Source of the DNA: Gammaproteobacteria bacterium
GTDB taxonomy: Bacteria > Pseudomonadota > Gammaproteobacteria > Xanthomonadales > Rhodanobacteraceae
Length of the DNA: 43,998 nt
Direction of reading: 5' to 3'
Assembly: GCA_021325195.1 (NCBI GenBank)
Contig: JAJPHQ010000096.1
Location: 1-43,998 of the forward strand
Below the pieces are notes generated by a model. The model saw nothing but the letters and a program-made list of their open reading frames with translations, made no database searches and was not told where the DNA came from. Both the position numbers and the translations under genes were made by a program. This document shows, piece after piece, positions 27,582 through 35,761 of this stretch. Within the stretch, counting starts at the first letter, position 1, and the number at the start of each line of letters is the position of its first letter.

Positions 27582-29708
27582 CTACTTCAGCTTGTCCCAC
27601 AGGAAGTCGTAGGCCAGCGCGTGCATCGTGGCGGCCTGCGCGTTGTCGGCGCCGGCGCCGTGGCCGCCTTCGGTGTTTTCGTAGAACCACACGTTCGGGT
27701 AGCCCATCGCTTCCATCTTCGCGGCCATCTTGCGCGCCTGCGCCGGACCCACGCGGTCGTCGCTGGTGGTGGTGTAGAACAGCACCGCCGGATACTTCAT
27801 GCCGGCCTTGACGTTCTGGTAGGGCGAGAAGGTCCTGATGAAGGCCCATTGCTCCGGGTCGTCCGGATTGCCGTACTCGGCGATCCACGACGCGCCGGCG
27901 TCGAGGTGGGTGTAGCGCTTCATGTCCAGCAGCGGCACCTCGCAGGCGATGGCGCCGTAGAGTTGCGGATATTCGGTCAGCATGTTGCCCATCAGCAATC
28001 CGCCGTTGCTGCCGCCTTCGGCGCCGAGGCGCTGCGGAGAAGTGACGCCGCGCTTGATCAGGTCTTCGGCGACCGCCGCGAAATCCTGGTACGCCTTGGG
28101 ACGGTTGGCCTTGAGCGCGGCCTGGTGCCACGACGGACCGTATTCACCGCCGCCGCGGATGTTGGCGATCACGTACACGCCGCCGCGTTGCAGCCACGCG
28201 CGGCCGATCGAACCGGAATAGTGCGGCAGCAGCGACACCTCGAAACCGCCGTAGCCGTATTCCAGCGTGCGGTTCTTGCCATCCAGTTGCATGCCTTTCG
28301 GCGCGATCTCGAAATACGGCACGCGGGTGCCGTCTTTCGATGTCACGAAGTGTTGGCTGACTTCGAACTTCGAGGCATCGAAGAATGCCGGTTCCTGCTT
28401 GATCTTCGTCGCGGGCTCGCTGCCCAGCACGCCCCGTTCCAGCGAGGGCGGATCGAGGAAGCCGGTGACGGTGAACCAGTATTCGTCGGAGTGGTCGGGG
28501 TCGGTATCGACCACCGCGATGGTGCTGAACTTCGGTGCGCCAGGGAGCGCCGCCTGCGCCCATGCCCCGTCGCCCGATGCGGGCGGCGTCAGCACGTCGA
28601 GACGACTTTTCACGTCGTCCAGCACGTCGAGGATGACATGGTGCTGCGTCCACGCATAACCTGCCAGCGCGGTGTGCGCATCGGGCGTGAACAGCGCGGT
28701 GAAATCACGCTTGCCCGCCATGAATTCATCGAAGTTCATCGCGATCAGCGCGCCCGCGGGCCAGGTCTTGCCGCCGACCGTCCACGGCGATTTCGTCTGC
28801 ACCAGCAGCCATTGGCGGTGCGCGTCGGCGTTGGCATCGGAGGGCACATCGACCTTGACGAGCCTGCCGTCTTTCAGCAGGTACATGTCGCCATGGAAGA
28901 AATCCTTCTGCACGTTGACGAAGTCGCGTTCGAAGCCCGGCGTGCGGTCGTGGTACGCGCTGACCGCAAGATCATCGGGCGTGCCTTCGTACACCAGCCT
29001 GGCCGACGACAGCGGCGTGCCGCGCGTCCACTCCTTGGCGATGCGCGGATAGCTCGACTTGGTCATCGAACCGGGCCCGAAATCGGTGCCGACATAAACA
29101 TGGTCGGCATCGATCCAGCCAACCTCGGTCTTGGCGACCGGCAGGAAGAAGCCGTCCTTGACGAAGGAATTGGAGCGCAGGTCGAACTCGCGCACTTCCA
29201 CCGCGTCGCCGCCGCCGGGCGACAGCGAGACGAGGCAATGCACGTACTCGGGCTTCATGCACTCGGCGCCCTTGAACACCCACTGCTTGCCTTCGGCCTT
29301 GTTGAGGGCGTCGATGTCCAGCACCGTTTCCCATTTCGGGTCGGCCTTCTGGTATTCGGCCAGCGTGGTGCGACGCCAGATGCCGCGCGGGTGCGCCTTG
29401 TCCTGCCAGAAGTTGTAGAGGTATTCACCCATCCGGTGCACGTAGGGAATGCGCGCCTCGGAATCCAGCACCTCGAGGATTTGCGCGCGCGTCTTCGCGA
29501 ACTCCGGCGATTCCATGAAGGCTTTTTTGGTGACCGCGTTCTGCGCGTGCACCCACGCCATCGCACGCGGACTGCGGGTGGCTTCCAGCCACAGGTAGGG
29601 ATCGCCGGACGTCGCGTTGTCGGCCGGCGCGGCGGAAGCGGGTGCCTGTGCGTGGGCCATGGCTGCGAGCGAAATCCCCAATGCGAAGGACAGCGCGAAC
29701 GTTCTCAT
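27582..29708 (-). CDS. Secreted S9A-type prolyl oligopeptidase
   Basis: A 708-residue precursor with a signal peptide (MRTFALSFALGISLAAMAHAQ), so it probably acts in the periplasm or outside. The middle forms the beta-propeller. The C-terminal alpha/beta hydrolase has the nucleophile in GAEGGSNGG (Ser567), an Asp in TTSDDRVGPAQ (650 or 651) and His683 in EGGHGAG; GGFEVSLLPHYS and ANIRGGGEYG are also typical of S9A. It cleaves short proline-containing peptides. ATG at 29706-29708 was chosen for the signal peptide and the GAGGGG ribosome site; upstream codons look non-coding. It has its own terminator. Confidence 0.93.
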   Translation of the reverse strand: MRTFALSFALGISLAAMAHAQAPASAAPADNATSGDPYLWLEATRSPRAMAWVHAQNAVTKKAFMESPEFAKTRAQILEVLDSEARIPYVHRMGEYLYNFWQDKAHPRGIWRRTTLAEYQKADPKWETVLDIDALNKAEGKQWVFKGAECMKPEYVHCLVSLSPGGGDAVEVREFDLRSNSFVKDGFFLPVAKTEVGWIDADHVYVGTDFGPGSMTKSSYPRIAKEWTRGTPLSSARLVYEGTPDDLAVSAYHDRTPGFERDFVNVQKDFFHGDMYLLKDGRLVKVDVPSDANADAHRQWLLVQTKSPWTVGGKTWPAGALIAMNFDEFMAGKRDFTALFTPDAHTALAGYAWTQHHVILDVLDDVKSRLDVLTPPASGDGAWAQAALPGAPKFSTIAVVDTDPDHSDEYWFTVTGFLDPPSLERGVLGSEPATKIKQEPAFFDASKFEVSQHFVTSKDGTRVPYFEIAPKGMQLDGKNRTLEYGYGGFEVSLLPHYSGSIGRAWLQRGGVYVIANIRGGGEYGPSWHQAALKANRPKAYQDFAAVAEDLIKRGVTSPQRLGAEGGSNGGLLMGNMLTEYPQLYGAIACEVPLLDMKRYTHLDAGASWIAEYGNPDDPEQWAFIRTFSPYQNVKAGMKYPAVLFYTTTSDDRVGPAQARKMAAKMEAMGYPNVWFYENTEGGHGAGADNAQAATMHALAYDFLWDKLK

Positions 29709-29793
29709 CGTTTTCCCCTCGTGACCCGAACGCGGCATCACCCGGAAGCGTGGCGCGATCGGGAACGATACGCCTGTGACAGAAGTCAGGGCC

Positions 29794-29815
29794 AAGCCCC
29801 GCGCGTGCGGGGCTT
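29794..29815 (-). terminator. Possible terminator hairpin after hppA
   Basis: AAGCCCCGC/GCGGGGCTT stem with a 4-nt loop, about 120 bases beyond the hppA stop and upstream of the S9 start. There is no U-tract on the minus strand, so this is a weak call. A second hairpin, CTCTCCCGC/GCGGGAGAG (29879-29898), of the type also found in the mpl insertion, lies between it and hppA. Confidence 0.35.
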
Positions 29816-29935
29816 CGTCTGATTGACCGCCATCGCTTGTCGCTCACATCCCGCGCCGCGCGCCCGGCCCGCGGCCACCTCTCCCGCGAGCGGGAGAGAT
29901 GGCGGAATCATCGTCACGCCACACGCGGCCAAGGC

Positions 29936-31990
29936 CTATTTCAGGAGGGGAATGATCAGCAGCGCCACGATGTTGATGATCTTGATCAGCGGATTCACGG
30001 CGGGGCCGGCGGTGTCCTTGTACGGATCGCCCACCGTGTCGCCGGTGACCGCGGCCTTGTGCGCCTCGGAGCCCTTGCCGCCGAAGTTGCCGTCCTCGAT
30101 GTATTTCTTGGCGTTGTCCCAGGCGCCGCCGCCGGTGGTCATCGAGATCGCCACGAACAGGCCGGTCACGATGGTGCCGATCAGCACGCCGCCCAGCGCT
30201 TCCGGTCCCAGGATGAAGCCGACCAGGATCGGCACGATCACGGGCAGCAGCGAGGGAATGATCATTTCCCTGATCGCGGCCCTGGTCAGAAGATCCACGG
30301 CGCGCGAGTAATCCGGCTTGCCGGTGCCTTCCATGATGCCCTTGATCTCGCGGAACTGGCGGCGCACTTCTTCCACCACCGAACCCGCGGCGCGGCCCAC
30401 GGCTTCCATCGCCATCGCGCCGAACAGGAACGGCACCAGGCCGCCGATCAGCAGGCCGATGATCACCATGTGGTTGGACAGCGAGAAGTCGAACGTCGCA
30501 CCCGGGTGCAGCAGCGTCAGGTTGTGGGTGTAGTCGGCGAACAGCACCAGCGCGGCCAGGCCCGCCGAACCGATCGCATAGCCCTTGGTCACCGCCTTGG
30601 TGGTGTTGCCCACCGCGTCCAGCGGATCGGTCACCGCACGCACTTCCGGCGGCAGCCCGGCCATCTCGGCGATGCCGCCGGCGTTGTCGGTGATCGGGCC
30701 GTAGGCATCCAGCGCCACGATCATGCCGGTCATCGACAGCATCGCGGTGGCGGCCACGGCGATGCCGTACAGGCCGGCCATCCAGTAGGAGGCATAGATC
30801 GCCGCGCATACCGCCAGCACCGGCAGCGCGGTGGCCTTCATCGACACGCCCAGGCCCGCGATGATGTTGGTCGCGTGACCGGTCGTGGAAGCGTGCGCCA
30901 CGTGCCGCACCGGCTTGTACTCGGTGGCGGTGTAGTACTCGGTGATCACCACGATCAACGCGGTCAGCACCAAGCCGGTCAGCGCCGCGCCGAACAGTTG
31001 CGCCTTGCCGAACACGACGGCGCCGTCGTTGATGGAGAAGCCCTCGGGGAACATGCTGGCGGTGATGAACCAGAACGCGAACGCTGCCAGCACGGCCGAC
31101 ACGATCACGCCCTTGTACAGCGCGTTCATGATCTTGCCGCCGCTGGTGGTGCGCACGAAGAAGGTACCGATCACCGAGGCGATGATCGAGGCCCCGCCCA
31201 GCACCAGCGGATACAGCGCCGAGGTAAGGTTGCCGGCCGCCAGCACGCCGCCCATCAGCATGGTCGCGACCAGCGTCACCACGTAGGTCTCGAACAGGTC
31301 CGCCGCCATGCCCGCGCAGTCGCCCACGTTGTCGCCCACGTTGTCGGCGATCACCGCCGGATTGCGCGGATCGTCCTCCGGAATCCCGGCCTCGACCTTG
31401 CCGACCAGATCGGCGCCGACGTCCGCGCCCTTGGTGAAGATGCCGCCGCCCAGACGCGCGAAGATCGAGATCAGCGACGAACCGAACGCCAGACCCACCA
31501 GCGCGTGCAGGGCGCCCTCGAGCGGATAGCCGAAGCCCAGCGTCAGGATCACGAAATAACCGGTGACGCCCAGCAGCGCCAGGCCCACCACCAGAAGACC
31601 GGTGATCGCGCCGCCCCGGAACGCGACGCCCAGCGCCTTCGACACGCCGCTGCGTGCGGCTTCGGCGGTGCGCACGTTGCTGCGCACCGACACGTTCATG
31701 CCGATGTAGCCGGCCGCACCCGACAGGATCGCACCGACCGCGAAGCCGATGGCGGTGACCCAGTGCAATGCGAAACCGATGATCAGGAACAGCACGACCC
31801 CGGCGATCGCGATGGTCGAATACTGGCGGTTGAGATACGCGCGCGCGCCTTCCTGCACCGCCAGTGCGATCTGGCGCATCCGCTCGTTACCGGTGGGCTG
31901 CTTCATGATCCAGCCGGTCGAGAAGACGCCGTAGAGAATCGCCACGATCGCGCAGATCAGCGCGATCCACACACCGTACTGTTCCAGCAT
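29936..31990 (-). CDS. hppA: Membrane-bound proton-translocating pyrophosphatase, K+-independent
   Basis: A 684-residue inner-membrane pump with about 15-16 helices. The PPi site is in [42 protein letters not shown], and a second conserved loop is [16 protein letters not shown]. The GNTTKA segment ([20 protein letters not shown]) carries the Lys that marks the K+-independent H+-pumping class; K+-dependent enzymes have Ala there. It uses PPi to pump protons, saving energy when ATP is scarce. ATG at 31988-31990 with AAGGGG about 12 nt upstream. The gene for PPi-dependent phosphofructokinase lies about 1.2 kb away, suggesting linked PPi use. Confidence 0.97.
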   Translation of the reverse strand: MLEQYGVWIALICAIVAILYGVFSTGWIMKQPTGNERMRQIALAVQEGARAYLNRQYSTIAIAGVVLFLIIGFALHWVTAIGFAVGAILSGAAGYIGMNVSVRSNVRTAEAARSGVSKALGVAFRGGAITGLLVVGLALLGVTGYFVILTLGFGYPLEGALHALVGLAFGSSLISIFARLGGGIFTKGADVGADLVGKVEAGIPEDDPRNPAVIADNVGDNVGDCAGMAADLFETYVVTLVATMLMGGVLAAGNLTSALYPLVLGGASIIASVIGTFFVRTTSGGKIMNALYKGVIVSAVLAAFAFWFITASMFPEGFSINDGAVVFGKAQLFGAALTGLVLTALIVVITEYYTATEYKPVRHVAHASTTGHATNIIAGLGVSMKATALPVLAVCAAIYASYWMAGLYGIAVAATAMLSMTGMIVALDAYGPITDNAGGIAEMAGLPPEVRAVTDPLDAVGNTTKAVTKGYAIGSAGLAALVLFADYTHNLTLLHPGATFDFSLSNHMVIIGLLIGGLVPFLFGAMAMEAVGRAAGSVVEEVRRQFREIKGIMEGTGKPDYSRAVDLLTRAAIREMIIPSLLPVIVPILVGFILGPEALGGVLIGTIVTGLFVAISMTTGGGAWDNAKKYIEDGNFGGKGSEAHKAAVTGDTVGDPYKDTAGPAVNPLIKIINIVALLIIPLLK

Positions 31991-32262
31991 CGGACAACCC
32001 CTTGTTCTTGGATTGAAAGAGAGTGTGCGTTCCAGGTTCTTTGCATGAACCTTCCGTGGCGCGTGCTTCCGGTCGGCATCCCTGGCCTTCCCGGTTCCGC
32101 TGGCGCGAGGATCCGGGCAGGGCAATCGCGGCCGCTCGCGGAGCCGCCGCAACGGACAACCGCGCGAGTATAGCGGCATCGCGGCCGCCGGCCAGCCCGG
32201 CACAGGCCGCCTAGAATCGGCACTTCGCCCGCTCCGGCGGTGCCTGCAGCCTTGGATCCGCC

Positions 32263-33093
32263 ATGCACGTCGCCCGTTTTGCCGCCCGCCGCGTCGCTTT
32301 CCGCACATTGCACGAAAGCGGTTGCTTCCTGATTCCCAATCCCTGGGACGTGGGCTCGGCGCGCGCGTTGCAGCATCTCGGTTTCAAGGCGCTGGCGACG
32401 ACCAGTTCCGGTTTCGCGTGGGCGAACGGCCGCCCCGACAACGCGATGGACGTGGAGGCGGTGCTGGCGCATTGCCGGGCGATCGTCGAAGCCACCGATC
32501 TGCCCGTGAATGCCGATTTCGAGGATGGCCACGCGCGCGATCTCGACGGCCTGAAGAAAAACGTCCGCCGCTGCATCGAGACCGGCGTGGCCGGCTTGTC
32601 GATCGAGGATGCCACCGGCGATCCGTCGCAGCCGCTGTACGAATTCGAGGAAGCCGTCGCGCGGATCCGTGCAGCGCGTGCGGCGATCGATGCGCGCGGC
32701 GAGGACGTGATGCTGATCGGCCGCGCCGAGTGTTTTCTCACCGGTCATCCCGATCCGTTGAACGAATCGCTGAAGCGGCTGCGCGCCTTTGCCGACGCCA
32801 GTGCGGATTGCCTGTATGCGCCCGGTGCCCGCACCCGGGAACAGATCACCGCGATCGTGCAGGCGGTTGCCCCCAAGCCGGTCAACGTGCTGATCGGCTG
32901 GCCCGCGCCGTTCACGCTGGCAGAGCTTGCGCAACTGGGCGTGCGCCGGGTCAGCGTGGGCGGCGCGCTGGCCGGGGCCGCGTGGGGCGGATTCCTGCGC
33001 GCGGCGCGGAGGCTCGCCGAGGGCCGCTTCGATGGCTTCGCGGACAATGCCGCGCACGCCGAGATGAACGGGATGTTCGACCCGCAGGCTTGA
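32263..33093 (+). CDS. Isocitrate lyase / PEP mutase-fold protein
   Basis: A 276-residue TIM-barrel protein of the PEPM/ICL superfamily. Visible landmarks are [19 protein letters not shown] near the N-terminus, [12 protein letters not shown] (metal-binding acidic residues), [23 protein letters not shown] and [11 protein letters not shown]. The narrow reaction is unknown; relatives are carboxyvinyl-carboxyphosphonate mutase-like, 2-methylisocitrate lyase-like or oxaloacetate decarboxylase-like. No phosphonate genes are nearby. It is divergent from hppA (272-bp gap with no visible gene) and convergent with the PPi-PFK gene. Its stop codon TGA is immediately followed by repeat copy C. Confidence 0.87.
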   Translation: MHVARFAARRVAFRTLHESGCFLIPNPWDVGSARALQHLGFKALATTSSGFAWANGRPDNAMDVEAVLAHCRAIVEATDLPVNADFEDGHARDLDGLKKNVRRCIETGVAGLSIEDATGDPSQPLYEFEEAVARIRAARAAIDARGEDVMLIGRAECFLTGHPDPLNESLKRLRAFADASADCLYAPGARTREQITAIVQAVAPKPVNVLIGWPAPFTLAELAQLGVRRVSVGGALAGAAWGGFLRAARRLAEGRFDGFADNAAHAEMNGMFDPQA

Positions 33094-33236
33094 GGAAGCT
33101 CTGAACCGATCCATCCAGGATTTGTCGCAGCAAATTCGGTGCACGCCCGAATTCGGCTTCGCCCATCAAGCACGTGCTTGATGGGCGGGCGGCACATCCC
33201 TGTGCCGCACGGCAACCCCGATCAATCAGGGTTTCC
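33094..33236. repeat. Dispersed hairpin-rich element, copy C, exactly between two stop codons
   Basis: A 143-bp relative of copy A in the same orientation: GGAAGCTCTGA start, GATCCATCCAGGATTTG, CCCGAATTCGG, GCCCATCAAGCACGTGCTTGATGGGC (a near-continuous palindrome), CGGCACATCCCTGTGCCG, and CAGGGTTTCC at the end. It fills the whole gap between the convergent PEPM-like and PPi-PFK genes. Both genes end with GCTTGA before GGAA, so the repeat's extended end seems to include both stop codons. Confidence 0.85.
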
Positions 33237-34508
33237 TCAAGCGTCGAACGCCGGCAGTTTCCTTCTCACCGAAGCATTCTTCAACGCCACGTATTCCGGC
33301 ATGCCGTTCCTGTCGAACGGTGGCGGCGCTTCGCCCCGGATCAGTGGCGCGAGGTAACGCCGCGCCGCTGCGGTGATGCCGTAGCCGTCCATGGTGATGA
33401 ACGAGCGCGGCAGTTTCTTCTCGCGATTGGCGATCGCATCGAGTGGCGCCGTTCCGATCTTCCAGCGGTACGGCGAGTCGGAAACGCGGCGGATCACCGA
33501 CATCACCGCGTTCTCGCCCGCCAGCGCCAGTTCCACCGCCGCCCTGCCGACGGCAATGGCTTGTTCCAGATCGGTCTTCGAGGCGATGTGCCGGGCCGAG
33601 CGTTGCAGGTAATCCGGCAACGCCCAGTGCGTTTTCAGCTTCAGCTTGTCGCGCACCATGCCCGCGAGTGCGGGTGCGACGCCGCCGAGCTGGGTGTGGC
33701 CGAACGCATCGGTGCCGGCATGCGCGTCGGCGACGAACCGGCCGTCGGCATACCGGATGCCTTCGCTGGCCGCGACGACGCAACAGCCCACCCGCTCCAC
33801 GGTTTCGCGCACGCGCGCGAGGAACTTCTCCTCCTCGAATTCGAGTTCGGGAAACAGGATGATGTGCGGCGCGTCGTCGCGGCCCTCGCCCGCGAGCCCC
33901 GCCGAGGCCGCGATCCAGCCTGCGTGCCGGCCCATCACCTCCATCACGAACACCTTGGTCGAGGTGTCCATCATCGATTGGACGTCCAGCGCGCATTCGC
34001 GCAGGGAGACCGCGGTGTACTTGGCGACCGAGCCGAAACCCGGGCAACAGTCCGTCACCACGAGATCGTTGTCCACGGTCTTGGGCACGCCGATGCAGCG
34101 GATGTCGTAGCCCATGGCCTTGCCTAGCTTCGAGAGCTTCAGCGCGGTGTCGGCCGAATCGTTGCCGCCGTTGTAGAGGAACCAGCGGATGTCGTGCGCA
34201 CGGAACACCTCGATCAGACGTTCGTAACGCGCACGGTCGTCTTCCAGCGATTTCAGCTTCACCCGGCATGATCCGAATGCGCCGCCCGGTGTGTGTTTCA
34301 GTGCGCGGATCGCGGCGGGCGGTTCGCGCGTCGTGTCGATCAGGTCCTCGCGCAGCGCGCCGAGGATGCCGTTGCGTGCGGCGTACGCGGTGACCTTGTG
34401 CTTGCGGCACGTCTCGATCACCGCGGCGGCGGTGGCGTTGATCACGGCGGTGACGCCGCCGGACTGGGCATACAGCAGTTTTCCCGATTGCTTCCTGGAA
34501 GCATTCAT
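33237..34508 (-). CDS. pfp: Pyrophosphate-dependent 6-phosphofructokinase
   Basis: A 423-residue PFK-family enzyme. YNGGNDSADT (residues 112-121) has Asp117 where ATP-dependent enzymes have Gly in GGDGS, and GVPKTVDND (140-148) has the Lys143 typical of PPi use. Also seen are YAQSGGVTAVIN at the N-terminus and MEVMGRHAGWIAA. It interconverts fructose 6-phosphate and fructose 1,6-bisphosphate with PPi, and is reversible, so it can serve glycolysis or gluconeogenesis. ATG at 34506-34508 is preceded by GAGGAG at good spacing. Divergent from adk; its 3' end merges with repeat copy C. Confidence 0.95.
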   Translation of the reverse strand: MNASRKQSGKLLYAQSGGVTAVINATAAAVIETCRKHKVTAYAARNGILGALREDLIDTTREPPAAIRALKHTPGGAFGSCRVKLKSLEDDRARYERLIEVFRAHDIRWFLYNGGNDSADTALKLSKLGKAMGYDIRCIGVPKTVDNDLVVTDCCPGFGSVAKYTAVSLRECALDVQSMMDTSTKVFVMEVMGRHAGWIAASAGLAGEGRDDAPHIILFPELEFEEEKFLARVRETVERVGCCVVAASEGIRYADGRFVADAHAGTDAFGHTQLGGVAPALAGMVRDKLKLKTHWALPDYLQRSARHIASKTDLEQAIAVGRAAVELALAGENAVMSVIRRVSDSPYRWKIGTAPLDAIANREKKLPRSFITMDGYGITAAARRYLAPLIRGEAPPPFDRNGMPEYVALKNASVRRKLPAFDA

Positions 34509-34624
34509 CGTGGCTCCTCGCGTGCGTCGCGGCGTTTGACTCGGGCGCCGCCCAGCCGTTAGCGTACGCCTCATCCGGCATATTGCGACGGCGGCCGCCG
34601 AGGCGGCGCGCCACAAGGATCTGA

Positions 34625-35212
34625 ATGCGCATCGTGCTACTCGGCGCGCCCGGTTCGGGCAAGGGCACCCAGGCCGCGCGGCTGAAAGCGGAACTCGGCA
34701 TCGCCCACATTTCCACGGGCGACCTGCTGCGCGCGGCGGTCAAGGCCGGCACGCCGCTGGGACTCAAGGCCCGGTCGGTGATGGATGCCGGTCAACTGGT
34801 GTCCGACGACATCGTGCTGGGCCTGCTGGAAGAGCGTCTGGCGCAACCCGACACCCGCGACGGCTTCATCCTCGACGGCTATCCGCGCAACCTCGCGCAG
34901 GCGAACGCGCTGGACGGCCTGCTCGCGCGGCTGGGCCAGCCGCTGGACGCGGTGCTGAAGTTGAACGTGCCGGATGCCGACATCCTCAGGCGCACCGAGC
35001 TGCGTTTCAAGGCCGAAGGCCGCGCCGACGACAATCCCGACACCGTGCGCAAGCGGCTGGAAGTGTACGCGGCGCAGACCGCGCCGGTCGCGGATTTCTA
35101 TTCGCAGCGCGGCCTCCTGACCGAAATCGACGGCGTCGGTCCGATCGAGACCATCGCCGCGCGTCTGCTGGGAGCGCTGCGCGCACAGACCGGCGCCGCC
35201 GCGGAACGTTGA
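34625..35212 (+). CDS. adk: Adenylate kinase, short form
   Basis: A 195-residue kinase that converts ATP plus AMP to two ADP. The P-loop is GAPGSGKGTQ (residues 7-16), the AMP-binding part is HISTGDLLRAAV, and FILDGYPRNLAQA and RADDNPDTVRKRL complete the core. The LID is short, without zinc-binding cysteines, as expected for this length class. The stop TGA overlaps the TTG start of the following membrane protein gene, so the two are coupled. Divergent from pfp (116-bp gap). Confidence 0.96.
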   Translation: MRIVLLGAPGSGKGTQAARLKAELGIAHISTGDLLRAAVKAGTPLGLKARSVMDAGQLVSDDIVLGLLEERLAQPDTRDGFILDGYPRNLAQANALDGLLARLGQPLDAVLKLNVPDADILRRTELRFKAEGRADDNPDTVRKRLEVYAAQTAPVADFYSQRGLLTEIDGVGPIETIAARLLGALRAQTGAAAER

Positions 35213-35739
35213 TCGCGTTTCTCGCCAGCTTTCGTGACCTGTGCCTGTTCCGGCGCGGCCCGGAGGACATGCCGTATGCGCCGTGGCTGCTGGTCGCGCT
35301 GCTGATCGTGGCCGCGATCGCCGAAGCCGCGTTCGACCTGCACGGCGGCGTCAGGGCCGGCGTGGTCGCCGCCGCCTCGATCGGCACGCTGGCGACGCTG
35401 GCTGCGCTGCTGGGTCTGCTGCGCTGGCGCGGCAGGCCGGAGCGGTTCGTGCAGACCGCGCTGGCGCTGGTGGCGAGCAGCCTGCTGTTCGAACTGATCG
35501 CGATGCCGCTGACGCTGGTCATCGGCCATCCCGTCTCGCCGGCGGACATCCGGGGCGGTCAGGTGCTGGCCACTTTGGCGGTGCTGGTGCTGGCGATCTG
35601 GCAGGTCTGCATCTCGGTCAACGTGCTGCGGCGCGCACTGGACATCCCGGTCGCCGGCGGCGTGCTGGCGCTGCTGCTGCTGGGGTTCGTGGACCTGTTC
35701 GTGACCGCGCTCGGTACCGCCGCGCTGGGCATCACCTAA
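35209..35739 (+). CDS. Inner-membrane protein of unknown function
   Basis: A 176-residue protein with four to five transmembrane helices (WLLVALLIVAAIAEAAF, VVAAASIGTLATLAALLGLL, ALALVASSLLFELIAMPLTLVI, VLATLAVLVLAIWQVCISV, VLALLLLGFVDLFVTAL). The start is TTG at 35209-35211, overlapping the adk stop as TTGA, which supports translational coupling; the ATG at 35269-35271 (MPYAPWLL) is an alternative. mpl starts 22 bp after its stop, so adk, this gene and mpl look like one operon. I recognise no functional motif; adk-adjacent proteins of this type are conserved in related genomes as far as I know. Confidence 0.75.
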   Translation: MIAFLASFRDLCLFRRGPEDMPYAPWLLVALLIVAAIAEAAFDLHGGVRAGVVAAASIGTLATLAALLGLLRWRGRPERFVQTALALVASSLLFELIAMPLTLVIGHPVSPADIRGGQVLATLAVLVLAIWQVCISVNVLRRALDIPVAGGVLALLLLGFVDLFVTALGTAALGIT

Positions 35740-35761
35740 CCGGCTGGCAGGACGCGACGGC

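Noticed and set aside
27465-29822. A long open frame on the plus strand opposite the S9 peptidase
   Set aside because: Same shadow pattern; the minus strand carries a signal peptide, a catalytic triad and a terminator.
29837-32173. A 2.3-kb open frame on the plus strand opposite hppA
   Set aside because: It is His/Arg/Gln-rich low-complexity sequence mirroring hppA; no ribosome site and no family resemblance.
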